Below are positions 44,606 through 53,430 of a stretch of DNA of 64,000 bases, in pieces. The notes below the pieces were generated by a model. That model had not been told where the DNA came from and made no database searches. It saw only the letters and a program-made list of their open reading frames with translations. How positions within the stretch are numbered: the first letter of the stretch is position 1; each line of letters begins with the position of its first letter. Source of the DNA: Sagittula salina (lineage in GTDB: Bacteria; Pseudomonadota; Alphaproteobacteria; Rhodobacterales; Rhodobacteraceae); the NCBI RefSeq assembly GCF_017813235.1, contig NZ_JAGISH010000004.1, positions 100,747 through 164,746 of the forward strand, read 5' to 3'. Both the position numbers and the translations under genes were made by a program.

Positions 44606-45994
44606 ATGTCCGAGTGGAACCGGGGCTACCCCACAGACAGCGTCTATATCGACGCGATCCAGCCCGCGATTTCGCCGTGGCGCTGGCAGCAGGCGCTGCG
44701 ATTTGCCGGCCGCGACGGGCCGGACCCGACGGCACCGTTTCGCTTTCTTGAACTGGGCTGCGGTACGGCCACCACGTTGATTGCGCTCGCCGCTGCCTAC
44801 CCGCAGGGCCGCTTTTCCGGTTACGACTTCATGCCCGAGCCGGTGCACATGGCCAGGGAAATCATCACACAAGCCGGCCTGCCGAACGTCGCGGTGATCG
44901 AAGCCAGCTTCGATGAGATGGCCGCCGCCGCGCCCGAGGCGCCTTACGACTACGCCTTTGCGCACGGGGTCTGGTCATGGGTGCCAGAGGCAGTTCGGGC
45001 GGAGCTGGTATCGGTACTGGGCCGCTGGCTTGCCCCGGGCGCGCTGGTCTATATGGGTTACAACACCGCCGCCGGATGGTCCGCCTCCGAACCGATCCGC
45101 CAGATCTTTCGCCTGACGCCGCAGGGGCCGCCGCATGACCGCTTCGGCCCAGCCCGCGCCGCCGTCACCGCGTGGCTGGAACGCAGCGGCGACCGCCAGC
45201 CCATGGTCCGCAACCATTGGGCCACGATGCGGGACAGCTCCGACGGGTTCATCGCGCATGAGCTTGGCAACCCGCATGGCACCGGCCTCTGGATGGAGGA
45301 CGTCGCCGCCGCGCTGGACGGGGCAAAGCTGCGCTACGCGGGACCATCGGTCCTGGCGGAGCACCTCGATGCGCCGTTCCTGGCCGAAGAAGACATGGCG
45401 TTGCTGCGCCATGCCGATGCCGACGGCTGGGTGGAGACCGCGCGCGACCTGCTGCACGGACGCTACTTCCGCAAGGATCTGTATCACCGGGGCGCGCCCG
45501 CGATGGGCTTTGCCGCCATGATGGGCGCGATGCGCGCGCTGCGCGTGATCCCGTGGGACATGGAGGTGCGCATGGCCACCCACATGGGCGTCTGGCGCCG
45601 TCAGCGCCAGCACCTGCCGGACGATCTGGCGGACCGCATCCGGGGGCTTGCGTCGGAAGGCGGCAGTTTCGGAGCGGTGATGGAGGGGCTGGAGGCCGAG
45701 GTCGGTATGCCGGAGGCGCAGGCCTTTCAGATCGCCCTTCTCGCTCTGATATCCGGCCACCTGCTGGACATTCGATCCGATACTGAGATCGCGGCCGCGC
45801 AGGCCGGTTGCGACCGGCTGAATGCGGTGTTGCTGGAGCGCGGCCGCTACGGACAGCTGGCCGGGCTGGTTTCGCCCGTCACCGGAACCTGCCTGCAATT
45901 CCCCGAGGACACGCACCGCGAGGCACTGGCAGGACGCGGCAACGCACCCGCGCTGTTCGAGCGGCTCGAACGCCTCGGCATCGCGTTTGGCTGA
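44606..45994 (+). CDS. Methyltransferase with regulatory-domain architecture, copy 1
   Basis: A 462-residue protein with an N-terminal class I methyltransferase: FRFLELGCGTATTLIALAAAYPQ (about 47-69), the acidic YDFMPEPV, and AHGVWSWVPEAVR. A C-terminal region of about 250 residues is as expected for the 'methyltransferase regulatory domain' family (PF10119-like). The start MSEWNRGYPTDSVYIDAIQP matches the paralogue immediately downstream, so the ATG at 44606 is preferred over one 48 bases earlier. Target molecule unknown. Confidence 0.8.
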   Translation: MSEWNRGYPTDSVYIDAIQPAISPWRWQQALRFAGRDGPDPTAPFRFLELGCGTATTLIALAAAYPQGRFSGYDFMPEPVHMAREIITQAGLPNVAVIEASFDEMAAAAPEAPYDYAFAHGVWSWVPEAVRAELVSVLGRWLAPGALVYMGYNTAAGWSASEPIRQIFRLTPQGPPHDRFGPARAAVTAWLERSGDRQPMVRNHWATMRDSSDGFIAHELGNPHGTGLWMEDVAAALDGAKLRYAGPSVLAEHLDAPFLAEEDMALLRHADADGWVETARDLLHGRYFRKDLYHRGAPAMGFAAMMGAMRALRVIPWDMEVRMATHMGVWRRQRQHLPDDLADRIRGLASEGGSFGAVMEGLEAEVGMPEAQAFQIALLALISGHLLDIRSDTEIAAAQAGCDRLNAVLLERGRYGQLAGLVSPVTGTCLQFPEDTHREALAGRGNAPALFERLERLGIAFG

Positions 45995-46037
45995 CTGCAC
46001 GCAACGCCCCACGAAACGCCCGCACAGGAGCACCCCC

Positions 46038-47420
46038 ATGTCAGACTGGTCCCAGGGCTACCCCACCGACAGCGCCTACATCGACGCAATCCAGGTGGAG
46101 ATCAACCCGTGGCGCTGGCAGCAGTCCATGCTCTTTTCCGGACGCGCCTGCCCGTCGCCCAGGGCGCCTTTCCGGTTCCTCGAACTGGGCTGCGGCTCTG
46201 CCATGACGCTGATCGCGCTGGCCTGCAGCTATCCGCAAGCGAAATTCACCGGCTACGATTTCATGCCCGAGCATATCGTCACGGCAAACCGGTTGATCCG
46301 GGAAATCGGGCTGACGAACATCGAGGTGCGCGAGGGCGCCTTTGCCGAGATGATCGCGGAGGGCCCCGGAGAGAAATACGACTTCGCTGCCGCTCACGGG
46401 GTCTGGAGCTGGGTGCCGCCGGAGGTGCGGTCCGACATCGTCACGGTACTGAACGGCTGGCTGGGCACCGGGGCGGTGACCTATTTCGGCTACAACGCCG
46501 CCGCGGGCTGGGCCGCCGCCGGGCCGATCCGGCAGATCTTCCGGCGCGTGCCACGTGGCCGGGGCGAGCGGCCTTTTGCGGCGGCACGGGCGGCGGTGGA
46601 CCTCTGGCTGGAGCAGATGGGCGACATGGCTCCGCAGGCTGCGGTGCTCTGGCAGAAACTCAAAGATGCGCCGGATCATTTCCTCGCTCATGAGATCGGA
46701 TCGGAGTTCGGCACCGGGATCTGGATGGAAGATCTGGCAGAACCCCTGGGAGAGGCAAAGATGACCTATGCCGGGCCCGCCGTCCTGGCAGAACACATGG
46801 ACGCGCTCTTTCTAGAGGATGAGGGCGTGGAAATGCTGCGCCGCGCGGTTGATGAAGGCTGGGGCGAAACCGCGCGCGACCTGCTGCATCGCCGGACCTT
46901 TCGCAACGACCTGTACCACCGCGGCGCGCCTACGGTGTCCGGCACGACCATGTTGGAGAAGATGCGCGCGCTGCGGCTGATCGCATGGGACGAGGCGTTG
47001 AACATCGGCACCCACCCGAGCGTCTTCGACCAACTGAAACGCGGCGTGGACGAGCGGGTGCTGCTGGGGTTTCAGGAACTCTGCGCCGGGGATGGCGCGC
47101 CTTTCGGCGCCTGCATGGAAGCCGTCGACGCACCGCCGATGGCGGCCTTTCAGGCGGTGATGACGGCGCTGGTGTCCGGCGGGCTGATGGATCTGCGCCC
47201 AAAGGCGGACGTGGAGGCCGCGCAGGAGACCTGTGACCGCTTCAACGCCGCAATGATGGCGCGGCTGCGGCGTGGCGGCCACGTCCCCGGTTTCGCCGCT
47301 CCGGGCTACGGCGGCTGCGTTCAGTTTTCCCGCCCCGAGCAACGCGCGGTCCTGCTGGGGGAAACCGAAGACGAGATCTTCCACGCGCGGTTGGAAAAGC
47401 TGGGCGTTCGGGTCAGGTGA
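46038..47420 (+). CDS. Methyltransferase with regulatory-domain architecture, copy 2
   Basis: A 460-residue paralogue of the preceding gene, 43 bases downstream behind caggag. Shared blocks include GYPTDSxYIDAIQ, the SAM loop FLELGCGSAMTLIAL, FTGYDFMPEHI, AHGVWSWVPPEVR and YNAAAGW, then LAEHMDALFL and RNDLYHRGAP in the C-terminal part. The two copies have diverged evenly along their length, suggesting an old tandem duplication kept by selection. Possible heterodimer or two related substrates; nothing in the sequence decides. Confidence 0.8.
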   Translation: MSDWSQGYPTDSAYIDAIQVEINPWRWQQSMLFSGRACPSPRAPFRFLELGCGSAMTLIALACSYPQAKFTGYDFMPEHIVTANRLIREIGLTNIEVREGAFAEMIAEGPGEKYDFAAAHGVWSWVPPEVRSDIVTVLNGWLGTGAVTYFGYNAAAGWAAAGPIRQIFRRVPRGRGERPFAAARAAVDLWLEQMGDMAPQAAVLWQKLKDAPDHFLAHEIGSEFGTGIWMEDLAEPLGEAKMTYAGPAVLAEHMDALFLEDEGVEMLRRAVDEGWGETARDLLHRRTFRNDLYHRGAPTVSGTTMLEKMRALRLIAWDEALNIGTHPSVFDQLKRGVDERVLLGFQELCAGDGAPFGACMEAVDAPPMAAFQAVMTALVSGGLMDLRPKADVEAAQETCDRFNAAMMARLRRGGHVPGFAAPGYGGCVQFSRPEQRAVLLGETEDEIFHARLEKLGVRVR

Positions 47421-47554
47421 GGCAGGTACCAGTCCGTGCGTGGTCCGCTCTACGAGATACCGCGAATGGCGCCCCGGTATTCAGCATAATGCAATGCCAT
47501 CCGCCGCATCTGATTGCGTCTTACGGGGCGCGGCGGGATGCGGTATGGCGCGGC

Positions 47555-48151
47555 ATGACGCACGATCTTCTGCTTGCCCTCGCGGGCTTTGCCGCCGCCA
47601 CGCTGTTCACGCCAGGCCCGAACAACCTGATGCTCGTCACTTCCGGTGCCAACTTCGGTTTGCGGCGGTCCATGCCGCACCTGTCGGGCGTGGCACTCGG
47701 GTTTCCGCTCATGATCCTGCCCGTTGGGCTGGGCGCGATGCGCGCCTTCGAAGCCTTCCCTCCGCTCTACACCATCCTGAAGGCCGCCGCCGTGGTCTAC
47801 ATGCTCTACCTCGCGTGGAAGATCGCCACCGCCGGAGCGGTAGGACAGGCAGACGCCGGGGCGCAGCCGCTGAGCTTCGTTCAGGCGGCAGCCTTCCAGT
47901 GGGTCAATCCAAAAGGGTGGTCGATGGCGCTGGGTGCGATCACGCTCTACGCGCCGGGGCATGACGTTGCCGGGGTGCTGTGGATCGCCGTCACCTTCCT
48001 CGCTCTGGGAACGCTCTCGGCTTTGACCTGGACGGGTTTCGGAACGGGGATCCGGCGCTGGCTGGCCGACCCGGTTCGGCTGACGTGGTTCAACCGAGGC
48101 ATGGCATTGTTGCTGGTTGCAGCGATGGTGCCGGTTCTCGGCGCGCTCTAG
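47555..48151 (+). CDS. LysE-family translocator
   Basis: A 198-residue inner-membrane exporter of the LysE/RhtB superfamily with five or six helices. The hallmark [33 protein letters not shown] (about 18-50) and the mid-protein [19 protein letters not shown] (about 112-130) are present. It probably exports an amino acid or derivative. The ATG at 47555 gives the normal family N-terminus. It stands alone between the methyltransferases and accA. Confidence 0.9.
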   Translation: MTHDLLLALAGFAAATLFTPGPNNLMLVTSGANFGLRRSMPHLSGVALGFPLMILPVGLGAMRAFEAFPPLYTILKAAAVVYMLYLAWKIATAGAVGQADAGAQPLSFVQAAAFQWVNPKGWSMALGAITLYAPGHDVAGVLWIAVTFLALGTLSALTWTGFGTGIRRWLADPVRLTWFNRGMALLLVAAMVPVLGAL

Positions 48152-48273
48152 GCGACTGCGGCGCGCCCGCTCCCGCCAGCACAAGGCTGCCCTTCGGCGC
48201 ATGTTTTGTTGCAACTCGGCGCGGCGCGGGCCATATAGCCGCCAAAAGAAGCAAACCGTACAGAGGTGTCCCG

Positions 48274-49236
48274 ATGGCCCATTACCTCGATTTCGAGAAG
48301 CCGCTGGCAGAGATCGAAGGCAAGGCAGAAGAACTGCGTGCCATGGCGCGTACGAACGCCGAGATGGACATCGAGGCGGAGGCCAAGGCGCTGGACCGCA
48401 AGGCCGAGCAGCTGCTGACCGACCTCTATTCCAAGCTCAGCCCCTGGCGGAAATGCCAGGTCGCGCGCCACCCCGAGCGCCCGCATTGCCGGGACTACAT
48501 CGACGCGCTGTTCACCGAGTACACACCGCTGGCCGGAGACCGCAATTTTGCCGATGACAACGCGGTGATGGGCGGACTGGCGCGTTTCAACGACACCCCG
48601 GTCGTGGTGATCGGCCACGAGAAAGGCCACGACACGACGTCCCGGATCGAACACAACTTCGGCATGGCGCGTCCCGAAGGCTACCGCAAGGCGGTGCGCC
48701 TGATGGACATGGCGGATCGTTTCGGCCTGCCGGTGGTGACGCTGATCGACACGCCCGGCGCCTACCCGGGCAAGGGCGCCGAGGAACGCGGCCAGTCGGA
48801 GGCCATCGCGCGGTCGACGGAAAAGTGCCTGCAGATCAAGGTACCGCTGGTGGCCGTTGTCACCGGCGAAGGTGGCTCCGGCGGGGCGGTGGCCTTTGCC
48901 ACGGCGAACCGCGTGGCGATGCTGGAGCATTCCGTCTACTCGGTGATCTCCCCCGAGGGATGCGCGTCAATCCTTTGGAAGGACGGCGGCCGCATGAAGG
49001 AAGCGGCCGAAGCACTGCGGCTGACGGCGCAGGACCTGCAGACACTGGGCGTCTGCGACCGGATCATCAAGGAACCCAAGGGCGGCGCGCACCGCGACCG
49101 CGCGGCGGCCATCGCAGAGGTCGGTCGCGCCATTGCCGCCATGCTCGACGAGCTGGACGGATCAAAGGGCGCGGAACTGGTGCAGGCGCGGCGCGCGAAG
49201 TTCCTGAACATGGGCGCACGCGGGCTGGCCGCCTGA
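48274..49236 (+). CDS. accA: Acetyl-CoA carboxylase carboxyltransferase subunit alpha
   Basis: A 320-residue subunit which, with AccD, transfers the carboxyl group from biotin to acetyl-CoA to form malonyl-CoA. Motifs: [22 protein letters not shown] at the start, [27 protein letters not shown] (about 113-139), [35 protein letters not shown] and [15 protein letters not shown]. Length is standard. It is away from accD, which is usual. Confidence 0.97.
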   Translation: MAHYLDFEKPLAEIEGKAEELRAMARTNAEMDIEAEAKALDRKAEQLLTDLYSKLSPWRKCQVARHPERPHCRDYIDALFTEYTPLAGDRNFADDNAVMGGLARFNDTPVVVIGHEKGHDTTSRIEHNFGMARPEGYRKAVRLMDMADRFGLPVVTLIDTPGAYPGKGAEERGQSEAIARSTEKCLQIKVPLVAVVTGEGGSGGAVAFATANRVAMLEHSVYSVISPEGCASILWKDGGRMKEAAEALRLTAQDLQTLGVCDRIIKEPKGGAHRDRAAAIAEVGRAIAAMLDELDGSKGAELVQARRAKFLNMGARGLAA

Positions 49237-49346
49237 TTTCTCTCCGGCGCGGGTCCGGTCTGCGCTGGATCAAGGCACCGCATTCTCCAGTCTGCCACCC
49301 TGCCCGTGCCGGAGCCTGTTTTCCGGCGCGGCCAAGGAGCAGGATC

Positions 49347-49688
49347 ATGCAAGATGTCGAAGCACTTCTGAAAAGCACTGTCGCGGAACTCGACCGCCTC
49401 TTGAGCGCACGAACCGTGCTGGGCGACCCCATCGAACGCGACGGCGCCACGGTGGTTCCCATCGTCAGTTTTGGCTTCGGGTTCGGTGCGGGCGGTCAGA
49501 ATGGCGGCACCGGGGCGGGCGGCGGCACCGGTGCGGGCGGCGGTATCCGGCCCGTGGGCGCGGTCATCATTGACGCCAACGGCGCACGGGTGGAAGCGAT
49601 GAAGGGCACCACGTCCTCCATCGTGGAGACGGTGGCGCGAGTCGCCACACGGGCGCTTGACCGGCGCGGCGGTCAGCCAGAGGCGTGA
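49347..49688 (+). CDS. GerW/YtfJ-family protein
   Basis: A 113-residue protein of the GerW (YtfJ) family, first described in spore germination but widespread. Features: helical MQDVEALLKSTVAELDRL, TVLGDPIERDGATVVPIVSFGFGFGAGG (about 23-50), a Gly-rich loop with two GGTGAGG units, then the conserved strand GAVIIDANGARVEAM. The ATG follows aaggagcagg. A DUF2953 gene overlaps its stop codon (TGATG), repeating the ytfI-ytfJ pairing of Bacillus with the order reversed. Confidence 0.88.
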   Translation: MQDVEALLKSTVAELDRLLSARTVLGDPIERDGATVVPIVSFGFGFGAGGQNGGTGAGGGTGAGGGIRPVGAVIIDANGARVEAMKGTTSSIVETVARVATRALDRRGGQPEA

Positions 49689-50227
49689 TGACGCTGGTCT
49701 GGGTCGGGCTCGCGGTTCTGGCCGTCCTTCTGGGACTGCTTGCCCTGCCCGTCCGGCTATCGGTCAACCTGTCCCTGCAGGTGCCACGAGATTGGAATGC
49801 AGAGATCCGCTTCAGGATTCTGGCCCCGCTTCTGCCGTGGATCAGAGTGAAGCCGGGCACCCGGAAAGCCTTGCCCGACGCGCCTCGGGGCACAGGCTGG
49901 CGCCCTTCCACGGCCCAGCGGCACCGGATGCTGCGGGCCGTCCCCCAACTGGTCGCCAAACTACTTTCCTGTGTCCATATCGACAGGCTCTTGCTGGATA
50001 TCGTCTTCGGCACGGGAGACCCTGCGACCACCGGAGAGACATTTGGCGCGCTGGCACCATTCCTCTACGGCACGCCCCGTCCGGCTGGCTGGAACGCTGC
50101 CGTGCGCCCCGATTTCGACAATGCGCGGCTGGAGGGCAGCGCGGCCTGTGAGTTGCGCCTGCGTCCCCTGGCCCTTGCGGGTCCGCTTCTGGGCTTCGTA
50201 TGGTCCGTGTTCGGGGCGGGACGATGA
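49688..50227 (+). CDS. DUF2953-like membrane protein
   Basis: A 179-residue protein with one N-terminal membrane helix (VWVGLAVLAVLLGLLALPV) and a beta-rich remainder (LSVNLSLQVPRDWNAEIRFRIL; ARLEGSAACELRLRPLALAGPLLG). The pattern of short helix, strand-rich domain and hydrophobic C-terminus, together with the adjacent GerW gene, identifies it as DUF2953/YtfI-like. Start ambiguity is one codon (GTG at 49685 or ATG at 49688). Likely membrane partner of the GerW protein; function unknown. Confidence 0.72.
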   Translation: MTLVWVGLAVLAVLLGLLALPVRLSVNLSLQVPRDWNAEIRFRILAPLLPWIRVKPGTRKALPDAPRGTGWRPSTAQRHRMLRAVPQLVAKLLSCVHIDRLLLDIVFGTGDPATTGETFGALAPFLYGTPRPAGWNAAVRPDFDNARLEGSAACELRLRPLALAGPLLGFVWSVFGAGR

Positions 50228-50499
50228 GCATTCGTCTGGACCGACCACAGATAGTCGGCGGAAGCGCCGTCGCCGCCATCGTCCGGCAAGAGATCGAAGC
50301 ACATGCTGTGCATGGCACGATCTGGGGCCACGGCGCGGTGGTGCCGTTGGGCTTCCTCTGTCTCGTCGAAGGGGATGAGGCCGCCTTCGACGGCGGCGGC
50401 ACCCCAATATCGCATGAGGCGGTGGAGGCGCTTTTGCCCGATGCTTGGGACCAGTTCCGCACCGCCGTCGCACTGGCGCAGCCACGGCAACCCGAATGA
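50224..50499 (+). CDS. Hypothetical protein of the GerW-DUF2953 operon
   Basis: A 91-residue soluble protein whose ATG overlaps the preceding stop (ATGA), making a three-gene translationally coupled unit. It contains VGGSAVAAIVRQEIEAHAVHG, VPLGFLCLVEGDEAAFD and ISHEAVEALLPDAWDQFRTAVA. No domain is recognised. The overlap and normal codon use argue it is real. Confidence 0.65.
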   Translation: MSIRLDRPQIVGGSAVAAIVRQEIEAHAVHGTIWGHGAVVPLGFLCLVEGDEAAFDGGGTPISHEAVEALLPDAWDQFRTAVALAQPRQPE

Positions 50500-50507
50500 A
50501 CCGCCGA

Positions 50508-51158
50508 TCAGGTGCGGTCGGCAATCATCTTCAGCCCCTGCGTCACATCGGTGCGCACCGCCAGCCGCAGGCCCGGCTCGTCCCCGGCCTTCAGCGCGGC
50601 AATGATCAGCCGGTGGTAATGCGGCGGCTCGGAGCGACGCAGCCGGGTGTAGAGCGCACGCATCGTCGGCCCCAGTTGCAGCCAGACAGTTTCGCACATG
50701 GCGAGCATCGCCGGGGCCTGTGCCCGCAGGTACAGCGTGCGATGAAATTCCAGGTTCGAGCGGATGTAACCGACCGCGTCCCGGTTCGACACCACGTCGG
50801 CGATTGTCGCGTTGATGGTCTGCAAACGTTCGATCAGCGCCATATGCGCGCGCGGCAGCGCGCGAGAGGCGAGTTCCACCTCGATCAGGGCGCGCAGGGC
50901 GGCCAACTCCTCGATTCGTTCGTTGGACAGTTCCGGCGTCGCAACGCGGCCCGATGACGACATCGAGAGAGCGCCTTCGGCCACCAGTCGGTTCACCGCC
51001 TCGCGTGCGGGTGTCATCGAGCAGTCGAACTCCCGCCCGATGCCGCGGAGGGTCAAAGCATGGCCCGGCGCGATCTGCCCGTGCATGATCCTCGTCCGGA
51101 GGCCCCGATAGACCCGATCGTGGGCCGAGGTGGTGATATCCTTGATGACGGGCTGCAT
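50508..51158 (-). CDS. GntR-family regulator (FadR/FCD subfamily)
   Basis: A 216-residue repressor/activator. The winged HTH occupies 1-70 (VYRGLRTRIMHGQIAPGHALTLRGIGREFDCSMTPAREAVNRLVAEGAL). The C-terminal all-helical FCD domain (about 80-210) has metal-binding candidates in FHRTLYLRA and HYHRLIIAALKAGD. These regulators usually bind organic acids or amino acids. Its gene converges with the GerW operon and has no clear target next to it. Confidence 0.88.
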   Translation of the reverse strand: MQPVIKDITTSAHDRVYRGLRTRIMHGQIAPGHALTLRGIGREFDCSMTPAREAVNRLVAEGALSMSSSGRVATPELSNERIEELAALRALIEVELASRALPRAHMALIERLQTINATIADVVSNRDAVGYIRSNLEFHRTLYLRAQAPAMLAMCETVWLQLGPTMRALYTRLRRSEPPHYHRLIIAALKAGDEPGLRLAVRTDVTQGLKMIADRT

Positions 51159-51248
51159 GGCTCTCTTGTGATCACGTTTGCGGGTCGGGTCAATGCCGGA
51201 AAACCGCCTGCCTCCGGGCGACAGACCCGGCTCCGGATCGCCGGGTCC

Positions 51249-51953
51249 TTATGTCTCTCCCGCCGCCTCGAACCGGTAGCGGTGCAGTTCGTTTCCATGT
51301 TCTTTCAACCACTTGCGTGGCGGGCGCCAATCCCCGTACAGACGCTCCACCTCATCCCAGAAGGCCCGGGAATGGTTCATGTGCCGCAGGTGCGCCACCT
51401 CGTGGGCAGCCACGTAGTCGAGCACTTCGGGATGGCCCAGCACCAGCCGCCACGAATACATCAGTGCGCCATCCGACGTGCAGGATCCCCAGCGCGACCG
51501 TGTATCGCGTAGCGTCAGCCGCGTGTAGGGCCGCCCGAGACGCGCAGCATAGAGGTCGGACGCCCGGGCGAGGCGGTCGCGGGCAAGCGTCTTGAGAAAC
51601 CCTGAAAGTCGCGCCGACACGCGGTCCGGGTCGCCCGGGACCTGCACCTGCCCGTCAAGCAGCCGGACAGAGCGGCCCGCGCCGGAGACGACCTCGTGCA
51701 GGGCGCCTTCGATCGGCAAGCGGGCGCCCAGCCCGATCTCCACCGGCGCGCACTGCGCCGAGAGGTGACGGCGCAGCCACGCCTCCTTTGACCGCAGAAA
51801 GGCCGCGCCCTCGCGCTCCGGCACTGCGCGCGGCAGGGTCAATGTCACCCGCCCGTCCAGTTGGGAGATTCGCAACGACAGGCGACGTGCGCGCGCAGAG
51901 CGGCGTACGGTCACGGCGATCTCGGGGTTGCCAGCCAGCCTGATCTGCCCCAT
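51249..51953 (-). CDS. YgjP/DUF45-type zinc metallopeptidase
   Basis: A 234-residue cytosolic protein. The N-terminal half is strand-rich (VTVRRSARARRLSLRISQLDGRVTLTLP, about 14-41). The catalytic part carries RDTRSRWGSCTSDGALMYSWRLV (about 148-170) and AAHEVAHLRHMNHSRAFWDEVERL (about 182-205), the HExxH zinc motif with a downstream glutamate. The ATG at 51953 is set by a gggggga at ideal distance; a GTG three codons earlier is possible. Substrate unknown. Confidence 0.87.
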   Translation of the reverse strand: MGQIRLAGNPEIAVTVRRSARARRLSLRISQLDGRVTLTLPRAVPEREGAAFLRSKEAWLRRHLSAQCAPVEIGLGARLPIEGALHEVVSGAGRSVRLLDGQVQVPGDPDRVSARLSGFLKTLARDRLARASDLYAARLGRPYTRLTLRDTRSRWGSCTSDGALMYSWRLVLGHPEVLDYVAAHEVAHLRHMNHSRAFWDEVERLYGDWRPPRKWLKEHGNELHRYRFEAAGET

Positions 51954-52062
51954 ATGAGCCACTCTCCCCCCAAAGGCTTTGACTTAATTCCGGTCTTATG
52001 GCAGGGGGCAAAGATTGTCGACGGGGGCCGCGCCCGGTCCCGCCATCCAAGAGGGGATCACC

Positions 52063-52383
52063 ATGCCGAAGGAAGAATGGGGCACAAAGCGCGTCTGCCC
52101 GACCACCGGCAAGCGCTTTTATGACCTGAACCGTACGCCGATCGTCAGCCCCTACACGGGCGAGGTCGTCAATCTCGAGACCGGCAAGCGCAGCCTTATC
52201 GCTGCTGACGCAGCCGACGCCGCCAACAAGGCCAAGCGCAAGGACAGCGAAGAGTCGGATATTCTCGACGACGATGATGTCGAAGTCGATCTGGACGACG
52301 ACGAGGTTCTCGAAGACGAGGACGACGACGACAACGTTTCGCTCGACGATCTCAAGGATGTCGCGAGCGACGACGACGAGTAA
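52063..52383 (+). CDS. TIGR02300 (FYDLN acid domain) protein
   Basis: A 106-residue protein of an alphaproteobacterial family. The conserved N-terminus WGTKRVCPTTGKRFYDLNRTPIVSPYTG (about 5-32) has a single cysteine in a zinc-ribbon-like context. Residues 65-106 are almost entirely Asp/Glu, with DDDDVEVDLDDDEVLEDEDDDD. Function is unknown; the acidic tail suggests interaction with basic partners. A clear terminator follows. Confidence 0.93.
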   Translation: MPKEEWGTKRVCPTTGKRFYDLNRTPIVSPYTGEVVNLETGKRSLIAADAADAANKAKRKDSEESDILDDDDVEVDLDDDEVLEDEDDDDNVSLDDLKDVASDDDE

Positions 52384-52392
52384 CAATTCAGG

Positions 52393-52423
52393 GGCCCGAT
52401 CCGATGCAGGACGGGCCTCTTTC
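52393..52423 (+). terminator. Terminator of the FYDLN-acid gene
   Basis: The stem ggcccg(a)tcc / gga cgggcc closes the loop gatgca 10 bases after the stop and is followed by tctttca. Rho-independent type with a modest T-tract. Confidence 0.7.
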
Positions 52424-52625
52424 ACATCCCGGACCCGGCTCTGGCCAGGGGGCCGGGGCAGGTCACGGAGGGGTCGGCAAGTGCTGCAAAAAATCCGGGC
52501 GTCGGGCACATTTTCCGCTTGATCCCCCGGGCAGCAGCGCGTAATCACCCCCGCACGGCGCCGGTGGTGCCGCCCAGGGATGACGCCTCCGACACCGCAA
52601 GGCAGGGAGGCAAAGACCGAAAATC

Positions 52626-52701
<76 letters not shown>

Positions 52702-52760
52702 TCCCTCCACTCTCGGAGGACGAAAGAGACCCGCCGCGTGCGGGTCTTTTCGTTTTGCGG

Positions 52761-53387
52761 TCACGGCTCAGGCATCAGCCCCTTACCGAAGGCTTTCGGC
52801 GCGGGCCGCCCCTCCTGCAACAGATGCTGCAGGACATGCGCCACCATCAGCGCGTCACCCAGCGCATCGTGTCCCCGCGCGCCCGCCACCTCCAGCCCGA
52901 AGTAGGGGGAGGCAAGGGTTAGCTGCGAGTCCGGTGGAGGTCATCGAGCGGCATCCCGGCCGCCAGCAGCAGATTGCAGGCGTTGCCAAAACGGCTGGCA
53001 GGCAGTGGCGGTGCGCGCCCCGCTACGTGACAGCTGATGGCAAGCATGTTGAATTCGTCCTTGCCCCGCGACCACAGACGGTCGCTGCCGGCAAAATCCT
53101 TCACCTGCGCAAGTGCGTCCGCCAGCGACAGACCCTCGGTGTCGATTATCCCGTCGGTGGCCCCGATCGGCCGGGTGAACAGCGGGTGGAGCGGGAACTC
53201 TGCCGCCCTGCCGATTTCGCGGTACGACGTGAAGGCGCAGCGTTGCGCCGATGTCCCCCCACGCCGGGTCAAAGCGGACCAGGCCGATCTGCACAACGAA
53301 CGGGTCCGGGTCGGCCGGGCCGCACCAGGACCGTTGCGGCGCCCCCGGCGCCGTCAGAGATTCGCAGTCGAAAATCACACAGACCAT
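52761..53387 (-). pseudogene. Frameshifted DEDDh-type 3'-5' exonuclease
   Basis: Three segments of one exonuclease lie in two frames. From 53387 the frame reads MVCVIFDCESLT (motif I, D and E) to about residue 52. Coding sense then moves to the next frame near 53210-53245 (YREIGRAAEFPLHPLFTRPIGATDGI, RLWSRGKDEFNMLAIS) until a TAA at about 52920. It returns to the first frame for LASPYFGLEVAGARGHDALGDALMVAHVL, which holds the DEDDh motif III HDALGDA. The two shifts cancel. With one base removed and one added the product would be about 208 residues, normal for such nucleases. Either a recent pseudogene or two assembly errors. Confidence 0.75.
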
Positions 53388-53430
53388 CGCACTCTCTCCC
53401 GTGGCGCGCCCTCCCGTGTGGCGGGCAAGC

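Noticed and set aside
49347..49688. Evidence of sporulation from the GerW-family gene
   Set aside because: The family is widespread in non-sporulating bacteria and no other sporulation gene is present.
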